Source: Halogeometricum sp. S1BR25-6 (GTDB taxonomy: Archaea > Halobacteriota > Halobacteria > Halobacteriales > Haloferacaceae). From it: 64,000 nucleotides of DNA. Both the position numbers and the translations under genes were made by a program. Position 1 is the stretch's first letter; each line of letters opens with the position of its first letter. Positions 44,395 through 52,149 of the stretch are shown one piece after another. Below the pieces are notes generated by a model. It ran no database searches, was not told where the DNA came from, and saw only the letters and a program-made list of their open reading frames with translations. The stretch spans positions 372,001-436,000 of the forward strand of contig NZ_JAMQOP010000001.1 of NCBI RefSeq assembly GCF_031624495.1, written 5' to 3'.

Positions 44395-45333
44395 TTAGTT
44401 ACCTCCGGTTGCGTTCGTCTCAACGTATAATAGGGGGGTCATACATTCAGGAAGACTAAACCCGCCGTGCATGATTTTCTTAGTATCACCGGGTTTCGTC
44501 CACTTATAATGTCCACGTACAACGTAGTGGTCACTCACTCGTTCAATGATGTTCGCCTGCTCAAGAATCTGGAATGCTTGGCTGTTCGAGACCTCGGCTA
44601 AGCGGCCACTGAACTTGCCCTTTAGCGACTTTTTCAGCTCGTCTGAGAGGGTGTATGGAGAGGCTCCGAGATGATTGACGTATCCGTGGTCACTCGTCAC
44701 GAGGAACTTGGTGTGGACACTCTCATGGACGATGTCCTCCAGAAGACCCTTCGCATCTTCATAGATGTTCTCAACCTCCTCGGTTGAGTAGTTACCTTTG
44801 AGTGCCGCTTCAAGTCGATTGTCGGGGTGCCGCGTCCAGACGTACTCCGGCGACGTACCGGGTAGTTGTGGTACGTCAAGGTCACCGATATAGCGGTAGT
44901 CGTCACGATTGACCGTGGACGGACTCTGCGCGTTGAACCACTCTCGGCAGATGAACTGCGTCTCACTTGGGAGTCGTTCGATTGGTGCCCATCCTAATGA
45001 CACGTTCCAGTCGTGTTCGTCTGCGAGTTCCCGTTCGAGGCGGAATCCCTCGCGGAGACTGAGTGCATCCATGATGACACCACAGCCATCTTCGAGCGAC
45101 GTAATGGGGTGATTCCCCATTTGGTCGGCAAGTTCGTCGTAGAGCGGTGGATACAGCTTGGCGAGTTCACGTTCGAGCAGCCGAGTTCGGTACTCCGCCC
45201 CGCCAAGTTCCCGCTCGCCGAGTGCATTCTCAGTACCCCAAATTCGACGGAGGCATTCGAAGACCCCGTCAAAGATGTTCTCCTCGGTCAGGAGGGCATC
45301 GAACTCTGACTGTCCGTAGAGTCCGTCAGTCAC
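44395..45333 (-). CDS. Compact PglZ-like alkaline-phosphatase-superfamily protein
   Basis: 312 residues, much shorter than usual PglZ proteins (about 700-900). The metal-binding skeleton is present in order: GVIMDALSLREGFRLERELA (Asp89 and Ser92), KFLVTSDHGYVNHLG (Asp215, His216) and IMHGGFSLPECMTPLLYVET (His289, Gly-Gly). These correspond to the D-A-L, S-D-H-G and H-G-G-x-S motifs of PglZ. It starts inside the ATPase gene (8-base overlap) and ends 2 bases before the methyltransferase. It is probably the regulatory or hydrolase part of the complex. Confidence 0.75.
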   Translation of the reverse strand: MTDGLYGQSEFDALLTEENIFDGVFECLRRIWGTENALGERELGGAEYRTRLLERELAKLYPPLYDELADQMGNHPITSLEDGCGVIMDALSLREGFRLERELADEHDWNVSLGWAPIERLPSETQFICREWFNAQSPSTVNRDDYRYIGDLDVPQLPGTSPEYVWTRHPDNRLEAALKGNYSTEEVENIYEDAKGLLEDIVHESVHTKFLVTSDHGYVNHLGASPYTLSDELKKSLKGKFSGRLAEVSNSQAFQILEQANIIERVSDHYVVRGHYKWTKPGDTKKIMHGGFSLPECMTPLLYVETNATGGN

Positions 45334-48133
45334 CTTTGTTCACCTTCAACTTAACTGAGAGCGAAGCGTGCTCGGGGACGTTCAAGTCCATCATGAGCCC
45401 TAAGAAGGATTGTCCGTTCATTGACTCGTCAAGTACGAATGTGAACGTCTGTTTAAGCGAAACCTGCTGGTCGAGGACACTCATGCTGATACCGTAGTCC
45501 GCGAGTTCATCTGCAGTCAACGACCCATCGACCGTGATTTCTGCCTCGTGGATTTCCCACTCTAACCCAAGTTCGCGCTCCAACGTGTCGATGATATCCG
45601 GCTTGTTGTCAGCGTCCAGCGTCCCCATAATTGGGTGGGGACGAATTGTCGGCCCACTCTCTTCCTCGATACCGAACGCATCAAGCATATCCTCCGTGTT
45701 CAGGCCGTCAACCGAGACTTTCCCTTCACGAACGTCGCCCGCACTGAACTCGAAGCCACACTCGCTACACTCGGAGCCTTCTAATTCAGCGCCACACTGC
45801 GGGCATTCGAACGCGGCCGAAGCTTCGTCCTTCTCTTTGGTTTCTGCATCGGACTTGGTTGTCGCACCCGTCGACGTAGTGCCTCCGTTGCTGGCCTTTG
45901 AGGATTTAGAGGGTGCCCCGGTAGTGTCGATAGTGATAGTCGACTCGTCATCGTTGTCTTCCTCCTCTTCGATGTACTGCTCGTGCAGGAGAGTCGTATC
46001 GCTCCCGAGGCTCCCGACGCGCTTCTCGAAGTAGTTGCCTACTTGGATGACCCCATCACGACAGAGCGAGTCGATGGCGTCTTCTAGTTCGTCTTCACTG
46101 GTCAGCGTGGTAAACTTCGAATTGCGGTAGAAGTCGTTCTTGAGGTGTTCATATTGAATTCCTGTGGCTCCTGCCTCCTTGACGACGTTCTTGACCTCCG
46201 ACCGAAGCTGACTGCTGTCTGGCTTGACGACCTTGACCGTCGCCGCGTAGAAATCGATGTTGCCGCTGGTTGGGAGGTCTTGTGGGAACAAGCCGCGCTC
46301 TGTCGATGTATAGACTGTCCCGAACTTGTCCCGGACTCGGTCACGGAGGCTTTGGTAGTTCTGCTCGTCAATCTCGTCGAAGCCCTCTGGGAGAACATCT
46401 TCCTCACGGGTGAGCTGTTCGCCCGCGATAACTTTCCGCGCGAGTTCGATGATGCCGGTGTTTGTGTCGACGCTCGACCGCTTCTCGGGGGTAACGAGGG
46501 CGAGTGTGTTGTTGAACTCCCGGTTCTGCCCCGTAGTGATTTCCTCGAAGTCTTCGTCGTAGTTTTGCTTCGCGCCGAGCGAGACGACAATCTTCAGTGT
46601 CTTGTTGTCCGGGATGTCCTGTTCGGTGTTGACTGGGTCGAGAATGTAGACATTATTGTGGTCGTCGAAGAGGTCTTCTCGAACGAGAGACTCCACACGG
46701 TGAATCGCGTCGTGTTTGTGGATGTCTTGGGCCTTCTTCTCGATTCGTGCGGCAGGATTCTCGTCTACGTCAAACGCGTACTCGCCGTTGATACGATGAA
46801 CGTGCCATGCGTGGCCGTAGACCTCCTCAGTGAATATCTGGATGATTCGGTGAGCGTTGACCCCCTTTCGCATCGTGCCCATCAGCATCTGACGCTTGTT
46901 CGCGCCTTCCTCGCCCGCGCGTGCGAGACTGTGGAGCAGAACTATATTGAGTAGTTCCTCGTGGAATTCGTCGAACGTTCCGTCGGGCTTCTGGAGTCGG
47001 TGGTAGTCGTTGACGTACTTCCCGACTAACTCACTGTCGATGTATTGGAAGCGGTCGGTGTAAGCGAATACGTCCACATCCCCGGAGAGGATGAAATCCA
47101 CCTCGGAGAAGTTGTCTCGAAGAATTTCGGTCAGGAAGCGGAGGAGCCCACGTGCGTCCGAACTGATTCGCTGTTCAGAGTACTTCTCCATGAGGAGATT
47201 CAGCAAGAGCGGATGGAATGGATAGTAGCGCTCAATACGCTCCTGCATATCGTGGTAGTCGTCAAGTTGTATCTGGTCGTTCTGACGGTACACGTCAGTG
47301 TACTCCTTCGCCAGAGCAGAGACCCCGTCCGCGTCGTCAACAGAACCAATGAGACGGTGGAGGATGAAGTCGATTTTCTCGTCGCGCCGGGACGAGAGGT
47401 CGTGTGTGAACGGATTCGTTCGCTGAGTAATCGCCTGTATCTCTTCGTCCTTGTAGAGGAGTGAGACGAAGACGCTCAGAGGAGTATCGTCACGCCCAGC
47501 CGCTTCGAGCAGGTTCTGGAGGAACGCGAGGTTATCCTCTTCGTATTCGGTACGGCTGGCCATCCCGAACCAACGCTCAAGCTCGTCAATGAGGACGAGC
47601 GTTGGTTTATCTTCGAGCGTGTTCCTTATCTCGTGAACTTGCGGGAGGTCGGCACCATCGGCCCATTCGTCGATACCAAGATAATCGCCCACTGCTTCTG
47701 ACAGTCGGTCGTAGTTCTTGTCCAGATTGAACATCTGGAGCGCCGCTGTTCGCGTCTCACTCGGAAGCTCCACGTCAATTCCGCGTTGGTCAAGCCACTG
47801 CTGACCAATGTCTGGTGAGTTAAAGAGGTGATAGACGACGAGTTCGATGTGACTCTTCCCACTCCCGTACTCACCACCGACGATTTGACTTCCTTCAGCA
47901 AAATCTACATTCCCGCTGAGCTTACGAGCGGTATTCTTGATAATCGCAGTAAGAGTTTTTGTTGGGTAAGTGATGTCAAGGATTCGTTCTGCGTCTTGCT
48001 CTGGTGAGTCGCGTTCGTCGTAGAGGTTGTAGAGCGAAACCTCGTCAAGTAGACCAGCCGGGTCTATTCTCCCATCAGGCGCTTGAATCTCTTCACTAGG
48101 AGTGACATAGTCGGCGATGACGCCCTCAGTCAT
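45326..48133 (-). CDS. DUF499/COG1483-type AAA+ ATPase, BREX PglY/BrxC-like
   Basis: 935 residues from the ATG at 48133, which has ggggg just upstream; the longer frame adds 16 unlikely residues. Walker A GGEYGSGKSH (86-95) and Walker B TLVLIDELERWFG (178-190) are clear. Later parts include YYPFHPLLLNLLMEKYSEQR and a DUF499-type segment. A C-terminal zinc ribbon FECPQCGAELEGSECSECGF lies near 805-825. It is the first gene of the operon. Such ATPases act with methyltransferase and PglZ in phage-exclusion systems. Confidence 0.8.
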   Translation of the reverse strand: MTEGVIADYVTPSEEIQAPDGRIDPAGLLDEVSLYNLYDERDSPEQDAERILDITYPTKTLTAIIKNTARKLSGNVDFAEGSQIVGGEYGSGKSHIELVVYHLFNSPDIGQQWLDQRGIDVELPSETRTAALQMFNLDKNYDRLSEAVGDYLGIDEWADGADLPQVHEIRNTLEDKPTLVLIDELERWFGMASRTEYEEDNLAFLQNLLEAAGRDDTPLSVFVSLLYKDEEIQAITQRTNPFTHDLSSRRDEKIDFILHRLIGSVDDADGVSALAKEYTDVYRQNDQIQLDDYHDMQERIERYYPFHPLLLNLLMEKYSEQRISSDARGLLRFLTEILRDNFSEVDFILSGDVDVFAYTDRFQYIDSELVGKYVNDYHRLQKPDGTFDEFHEELLNIVLLHSLARAGEEGANKRQMLMGTMRKGVNAHRIIQIFTEEVYGHAWHVHRINGEYAFDVDENPAARIEKKAQDIHKHDAIHRVESLVREDLFDDHNNVYILDPVNTEQDIPDNKTLKIVVSLGAKQNYDEDFEEITTGQNREFNNTLALVTPEKRSSVDTNTGIIELARKVIAGEQLTREEDVLPEGFDEIDEQNYQSLRDRVRDKFGTVYTSTERGLFPQDLPTSGNIDFYAATVKVVKPDSSQLRSEVKNVVKEAGATGIQYEHLKNDFYRNSKFTTLTSEDELEDAIDSLCRDGVIQVGNYFEKRVGSLGSDTTLLHEQYIEEEEDNDDESTITIDTTGAPSKSSKASNGGTTSTGATTKSDAETKEKDEASAAFECPQCGAELEGSECSECGFEFSAGDVREGKVSVDGLNTEDMLDAFGIEEESGPTIRPHPIMGTLDADNKPDIIDTLERELGLEWEIHEAEITVDGSLTADELADYGISMSVLDQQVSLKQTFTFVLDESMNGQSFLGLMMDLNVPEHASLSVKLKVNKGD

Positions 48134-48312
48134 CGAATTCCCCCATGGAGTAGATTCCGCAAGTTGAACGCATTTCCTCACCCTTTCAGAGGTAGTGACA
48201 TATATGTTATGAAGAAACCACTTCGAAGAAAATCGAAGCTCTGTCTCTCCGTCTTTCCAGAGGCTAAGAATTCACGAATCCGGTTTTCACGAGTCGCAGC
48301 CTATGCACTAAC

Positions 48313-48495
48313 TCAGTCTTCATCACCGTCATCTCCTCGTAACTCATTGTCCTCGTCCTCAAACTCTCTCTTGGCGACCCGCCAGCAATAATCGCAGACA
48401 ATCCCAGCGCAGTCGCGGACCAACTGCTGACCGCACTTGGGGCAATTACCCGCTTCCGGGGCAGGGATAGTTCCCTCCCAAGTCTCGTTGTTCAT
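48313..48495 (-). CDS. Small zinc-ribbon protein
   Basis: 60 residues: GNCPKCGQQLVRDCAGIVCD, then YCWRVAKREFEDEDNEL and an acidic tail. Two CxxC pairs (CPKC and CDYC) make a four-cysteine zinc ribbon. Its start overlaps the end of the gene upstream (ATGA-type), so the two are coupled. Such proteins are common in haloarchaeal plasmids and viruses. Confidence 0.65.
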   Translation of the reverse strand: MNNETWEGTIPAPEAGNCPKCGQQLVRDCAGIVCDYCWRVAKREFEDEDNELRGDDGDED

Positions 48496-48749
48496 TGTGC
48501 GTCACCTGTGTTTAGGACGTTGTCGAGCCAGTCGCGCATCGGAATTGAATATCCCCGGGTTTCACCAACCGCGAAGGGAACAACGTCAACGTCGGTGCCA
48601 TAGGCTCCGCGACGCTCGTCAGCGAGATGCTCTGCTTCGGTCTTCTCAATGTAGATTCCAAGGAAGTCGTATTCGCTAAGGACGAGCCAGACGCCGTCTG
48701 TCTGTTCTTCCTGTGCTTGTTCTGTGTTTTGTTTCATGTGTTTTAGCAT
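48492..48749 (-). CDS. Small hypothetical protein coupled to the zinc ribbon
   Basis: 85 residues: EEQTDGVWLVLSEYDFLGIY, EKTEAEHLADERRGAYGTDV, DVVPFAVGETRGYSIPMRDW. The sequence is beta-rich and acidic, in the style of small haloviral or plasmid proteins. An alternative start at 48,737 is 4 codons in. No family is recognised. It overlaps the zinc-ribbon gene by 4 bases. Confidence 0.55.
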   Translation of the reverse strand: MLKHMKQNTEQAQEEQTDGVWLVLSEYDFLGIYIEKTEAEHLADERRGAYGTDVDVVPFAVGETRGYSIPMRDWLDNVLNTGDAQ

Positions 48750-48790
48750 CTCCCGTTTGGATTTTGAGACTGGGCGGAGGTCAGTCGGAA

Positions 48791-48818
48791 TCCTGAATCG
48801 GGACTCGAACCCGAATCA
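48791..48818 (-). other. Possible tRNA 3'-end remnant
   Basis: On the minus strand the sequence reads tgattcgggttcgagtcccg, then attcagga. The T-stem tcggg/cccga and loop ttcgagt are those of a tRNA, followed by a possible acceptor 3' strand. No matching 5' half is present. It lies just after the stop of the gene at 48,832. It could be an old attachment-site fragment or a chance match. Confidence 0.35.
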
Positions 48819-48831
48819 TCGTGCAACCGGC

Positions 48832-49407
48832 TCAGAGAAACGCTCGTTCGTACTCGTCTTCACTCACTACCAGCACCCTAACGAGATGTGGAGTCGTCCG
48901 CATAATGTCAATCGTCTCGTCAGAGAGCTTCTGACTCGTCTCGTCAGAGAGCTTCTGACGGATAACCTCAGTGAGCTCCTCATCTGACATTCGGACCATA
49001 TCTTGCCTTTCAAGGTCATACTCAGACGCCGAGGGAAGTTCCCCCGACATCCTATCATATTGATTTGAGTACCGTAGGTGAGTTAGATATTCCTCAAGAC
49101 CGCTTTTCACTGAAATTTTAATATCGCTCTGAATCTCCTCTCGGATTTGGGTGATAGCATTATCTATAGCGTCTACAGCATATTGTCCGTACCCGACTGT
49201 ATAGCGCAAATCCGACATTTTGTCGTAATCGCCATCTACTAATATCTTATCGTTGTTGGGAAGATAACCAGTTTCATGCAGGATATGTGATACAACTGCT
49301 TTTGCATCTGCTTCAACGCGTTCTGAAGTAGTGGCGAACCGACGACTAGTGTCAACAAGAATTCTTGGTGCTTCTGTACGGTCGTTATCGTCCGTGTTTG
49401 GTGCCAT
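48832..49407 (-). CDS. Hypothetical protein with short internal duplication
   Basis: 191 residues from the ATG at 49407. Mostly helical: TTSERVEADAKAVVSHILHE, QYAVDAIDNAITQIREEIQS, IKISVKSGLEEYLTHLRYSN. Near the C-terminus a 24-base unit is repeated in tandem (about 48,909-48,958), giving KLSDETSQKLSDETI. No family is recognised. It is divergent from the winged-helix gene at 49,563 and shares a promoter region with two direct repeats. Confidence 0.5.
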   Translation of the reverse strand: MAPNTDDNDRTEAPRILVDTSRRFATTSERVEADAKAVVSHILHETGYLPNNDKILVDGDYDKMSDLRYTVGYGQYAVDAIDNAITQIREEIQSDIKISVKSGLEEYLTHLRYSNQYDRMSGELPSASEYDLERQDMVRMSDEELTEVIRQKLSDETSQKLSDETIDIMRTTPHLVRVLVVSEDEYERAFL

Positions 49408-49452
49408 AACCGCCAAGACGGGAAGAAAGTATATATTCTTTTCGGCTATACT

Positions 49453-49508
49453 ATGGTAATAGTCCCAGAATACAGTAGGGTGGATGGTAGTGGTCCCAGA
49501 ATACAGTA
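49453..49508. promoter_or_regulatory. Two 25-base direct repeats, operator-like
   Basis: Positions 49,453-49,477 and 49,484-49,508 match at 23 of 25 bases (atggta-t-gtcccagaatacagta) with a 31-base period, about three helical turns. They lie between divergent genes, one of which encodes a winged-helix protein. They are a likely binding site for that protein; this is inferred from position. Confidence 0.6.
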
Positions 49509-49562
49509 ATAGATATGTTCATAGGCACAATAGAGATAGGCAGATACCACGAACCATAGAAC

Positions 49563-49856
49563 ATGACAGCATCACAGAAAGCAACTAAAGATGCCGTAGA
49601 ACAGCTCATCAAACACAAGAAACTCCAAATCAAGGACTTACCCGGACGCGGAACCGACTACAAAGACGACACTATCCGCGCAGTCCTACGCGACCTCGAA
49701 GCAGATAGCTGGGTCGTCCGACGAACAAAAAACAGTCAAATCTGGTACATCGGCAAAGACCTCGTTGACCTCATGTGGGCCAACTCACAGCCCGTGGCAA
49801 TCCCCGAAGAAGCACTTGAGCTCTACGAAAACGAGGAAGAAGGCGACTCTCAATAG
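49563..49856 (+). CDS. Small winged-helix protein (paralog 3 of 3)
   Basis: 97 residues starting MTASQKATKDAVEQLIKHKK. The helix-turn-helix is LQIKDLPGRGTDYKDDTIRA, followed by VLRDLEADSWVVRRTKNSQI and WYIGKDLVDLM. It shares the -DLP----R----VLR--E---W-V----S-IW pattern with the proteins at 18,842 and 31,295, plus a longer acidic tail. Direct repeats upstream suggest autoregulation. Its codon use is rich in A-ending codons (aaa, gaa), unlike the chromosome. Confidence 0.7.
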   Translation: MTASQKATKDAVEQLIKHKKLQIKDLPGRGTDYKDDTIRAVLRDLEADSWVVRRTKNSQIWYIGKDLVDLMWANSQPVAIPEEALELYENEEEGDSQ

Positions 49857-49861
49857 AACGG

Positions 49862-50006
49862 TCAGCCTTGTTTAGACGCTCCAGATAGCGTCCGTTGGTG
49901 GCTCTGTGGGTTGAACAGAATCTGTTCGTGAGAGCTGCTCTCCTCGATTTCGTCGGTTGGCAAATAGCTGTAGAGGACGAACTGAACCGCGTCTAAACAA
50001 GGCTGA
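49862..50006. mobile_element. MITE-like element (145 bp) with perfect 18-bp inverted ends
   Basis: The left end tcagccttgtttagacgc (49,862-49,879) and right end gcgtctaaacaaggctga (49,989-50,006) are exact reverse complements. No gene fits inside. No clear target duplication is seen. It directly abuts a fragment of an E-element right end (50,007 onward), so it may have inserted into or beside it. Confidence 0.75.
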
Positions 50007-50050
50007 GAGGGTATATTCAGCACGGGGGTCCGTTTATTCAATCTCACCTA
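50007..50050. repeat. Fragment of an E-element right end
   Basis: The sequence gagggtatattcagcacg, then gtccgtttattcaatc, aligns with the right-type ends of E1 and E2 read in the reverse direction (gagggtgtattcagcacacg). The terminus itself is missing where the MITE lies. It is a remnant of a fifth copy. Confidence 0.5.
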
Positions 50051-50114
50051 CGCTGAACTAACTGCTGGGTAGAGAGGCTGTTCTGAGCGGTTGATTCAGA
50101 GAAGATTCAGCGAA

Positions 50115-50450
50115 TCAAATGAGTCGAATACCCTCTGACTCAGCTGCCTTGATGAGACTGTTTGGCCGTTCTCTATACTCGTCATACTCCTCAGGAGTGT
50201 AGCAGATGTCGTGAAAAGCCCCGTATTCCTCGTAGTCCCAGAGCTCTCTGAATGGGGTCCCTCGATGAGCCCCGGGGACGCCCTCAAAATCAGCGGAGAC
50301 GACGATGACATCAATGTCGCTGGTCGCATCATGTTCCTCCCGAGCGACTGAACCAAAGACGATTGCGCGGTCAATATCTATGTCAACTTCGTCAAGGACA
50401 TAGCGCAGCTGGTCGAGGAGGTCATCTCGGTCAACCCGGTCCATGCTCAT
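50115..50450 (-). CDS. MNT-type nucleotidyltransferase
   Basis: 111 residues. IVFGSVAREEHDATSDIDVI carries the GS-x10-DxD signature. The C-terminal part (HDICYTPEEYDEYRERPNSL) resembles that of the protein at 20,585. It is 34 bases downstream of the HicB-like gene on the same strand, and no HEPN gene is adjacent, so the pairing may be HicB-like plus MNT. Two start codons are 2 codons apart. Confidence 0.75.
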   Translation of the reverse strand: MSMDRVDRDDLLDQLRYVLDEVDIDIDRAIVFGSVAREEHDATSDIDVIVVSADFEGVPGAHRGTPFRELWDYEEYGAFHDICYTPEEYDEYRERPNSLIKAAESEGIRLI

Positions 50451-50484
50451 TTAGGAGACACCCCTGTTTCCGGAGCTCTTTGTT

Positions 50485-50697
50485 CTACTGAGAGACGCCA
50501 AATCGCTCGAACCATTCATCACTCGCTTCCACAGCTTCGCTATCTGACCGTTGATGAAGTTTCAGTGCTTCCACAAGGGCTCGCAGAGCGTCTTCCCGGG
50601 TATCTCCTTGTGAGGCAACGTTGGAGGGCACATGACGGGCGCAGTACCCAAATCCTTCTGCGTAGGTGAGTTCTACTATCTCTACATCTTCTCTCAT
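50485..50697 (-). CDS. HicB-like antitoxin-family protein
   Basis: 70 residues. The HicB-type partial RNase-H fold is seen in VELTYAEGFGYCARHVPSNV, then ASQGDTREDALRALVEALKL, with the typical G-D-T-x-E-D-A-L-x-x-L-x-E-A motif. It has no C-terminal DNA-binding domain of usual size, and no HicA gene is adjacent; the next gene is an MNT protein. The role is inferred from the family. Confidence 0.7.
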   Translation of the reverse strand: MREDVEIVELTYAEGFGYCARHVPSNVASQGDTREDALRALVEALKLHQRSDSEAVEASDEWFERFGVSQ

Positions 50698-51144
50698 TGC
50701 TTCTATTGTGCCAGTCTGGGAGTATAGATGTGTGCGCGACCACTATTTTGAGAATATGCACAGAAACTCTCGTGGGAACCTTTGCAGGAACACTCCGAGC
50801 AATCTTCTGGGGAATATTTGCAGAAATCTTCTAAACAATGGGGTAGACAAGCGTCGTCTACCCCCCATGTCCATGTTACGACAAAAGACCGAGTAGCTCA
50901 GCTTCGCTTCTACTACTCTCCTCAAAATAGACTTCCATCTCAGTAATAGTAGGTAGGGGGTGGGGGTATATATGTCTATCTCTTGAGGGAGAATGTCGGG
51001 TTAACGAGAAATAAAACCCGAAGGCTAAGATATCCTCTGAGGTACTTGTATATACCAACGCTTCTGCTCGAATAGGCCGTAGGTAGACAAAAATCTTCGA
51101 GAGAGGTAGACGACGTTTGTCTACCCAAAACCTGATAAAAGTAG
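50698..51144. other. Intergenic region with inverted palindromic sites (possible origin)
   Basis: Nearly 450 bases without a gene. Site A at 50,842-50,862 (ggtagacaagcgtcgtctacc) and site B at 51,105-51,125 are reverse complements of each other with one mismatch. Site A extends to 9-bp arms (50,840-50,864). A half site ggtagacaa lies at 51,082-51,090. They sit beside the replication-type genes. This fits iteron-like or partition sites, but function is not shown. Confidence 0.55.
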
Positions 51145-51852
51145 TCAGTTCTTGTCCGAGATATTCGCTCTCAGCTCTTCTTGCGACCACACAGCGTTGT
51201 TGTAGTCATCAGTATCGATGTGGACGATATTCACTCCCCGGTCATTCTTGGTATGCTTTGCTTTGCCATCCCAAAGGTCCGCGAATTTTTTCATCGCACG
51301 GGCAATCTGTCGAGGGGTGAGTTGGTCCCCCTTCGAGAGGTCAGAGCCCGGTTGTTCTATCTCTCGTTGTGATACAAGGGACTTGAGCGAGTGATTGTCC
51401 ATAGCCAGCGTATGGCCAGTTGGTGTGCGCGTCCCGCTAAGGTCGTGCATCAGTTCTGCGAGGATGACTGCACGAGATTTACTCGTTCCCGGAGAGGGCC
51501 GTTCCTCCAGACCACAGAGGATACGTTCCATTTGGGAGAGTTCAACTTCGACTTCAATTCCTACTCCAGTTGTGAGCAATGCTTCAAGAGAGGCGATGCG
51601 GGATTCGATATCCTGCTCTTCGTCACCCCACCATTCATCGTACTTCTTTGTACGCCTACCATCGTAGCCATGGATACCGAGTCCTTCTTCAAGTCCGGTT
51701 ACTCGCTGTGCAAGTTGAGACATACGGCGTTCTTGGTCCGAACGATTGTGGTCGACTTTCTTCTCCAGTTCGTCAAGCCGTTCCATCAACTCATTGAGAG
51801 AGGCCCCACTGTCAATCGCTGTTGAGGGCTGTCCTATCTGTTCTTTGCTCAT
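51145..51852 (-). CDS. Coiled-coil protein of the replication module
   Basis: 235 residues. An N-terminal coiled coil (SLNELMERLDELEKKVDHNR, then MSQLAQRVTGLEEGLG) is followed by a helical C-terminal half with KGDQLTPRQIARAMKKFADL and VNIVHIDTDDYNNAVW. It could be a DNA-binding replication or partition factor. Its start overlaps the stop of the upstream gene (ATGA), so they are coupled. The palindromic sites lie just downstream. Confidence 0.55.
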   Translation of the reverse strand: MSKEQIGQPSTAIDSGASLNELMERLDELEKKVDHNRSDQERRMSQLAQRVTGLEEGLGIHGYDGRRTKKYDEWWGDEEQDIESRIASLEALLTTGVGIEVEVELSQMERILCGLEERPSPGTSKSRAVILAELMHDLSGTRTPTGHTLAMDNHSLKSLVSQREIEQPGSDLSKGDQLTPRQIARAMKKFADLWDGKAKHTKNDRGVNIVHIDTDDYNNAVWSQEELRANISDKN

Positions 51853-52106
51853 TGCTCATCACCATCTGATTCCTCAAATCCGTCAAATCGAACTTCGGTA
51901 GTCTTGAACGTGGTCAGTTTCTCTGACGCATAGCACGCGTGCGTTTCATCGCTTTCCTTAACGAGCCATCCGTCTTCTCGGAGACCTCGGAGGACTCGGG
52001 CTGCTATCTCTTCGCTGTACTTCCCGTTGAGGTCTGTTGTGTCTACGTGTTCCTGCCTGTAAAGCAGCGAAAAACAGCCAGATATCATACCAGTCATTAG
52101 CGACAT
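51849..52106 (-). CDS. Small winged-helix protein of the replication module
   Basis: 85 residues with a C-terminal winged helix: NGKYSEEIAARVLRGLREDG, then WLVKESDETHACYASEKL. The pattern R-V-L-R-G-L-R-x-D-G-W-L-V-K is close to the other small winged-helix proteins on this element. The start could be any of three Met codons. It overlaps the coiled-coil gene by 4 bases. Confidence 0.55.
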   Translation of the reverse strand: MSLMTGMISGCFSLLYRQEHVDTTDLNGKYSEEIAARVLRGLREDGWLVKESDETHACYASEKLTTFKTTEVRFDGFEESDGDEQ

Positions 52107-52149
52107 ATCAATAATATTGGCACAACCGAATAAATGGATTATGCAAGGA

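Noticed and set aside
45326-48133. The ATPase as a simple replication helicase
   Set aside because: Its motifs, length and tight coupling to PglZ-like and methyltransferase genes fit the DUF499 defence ATPases much better.
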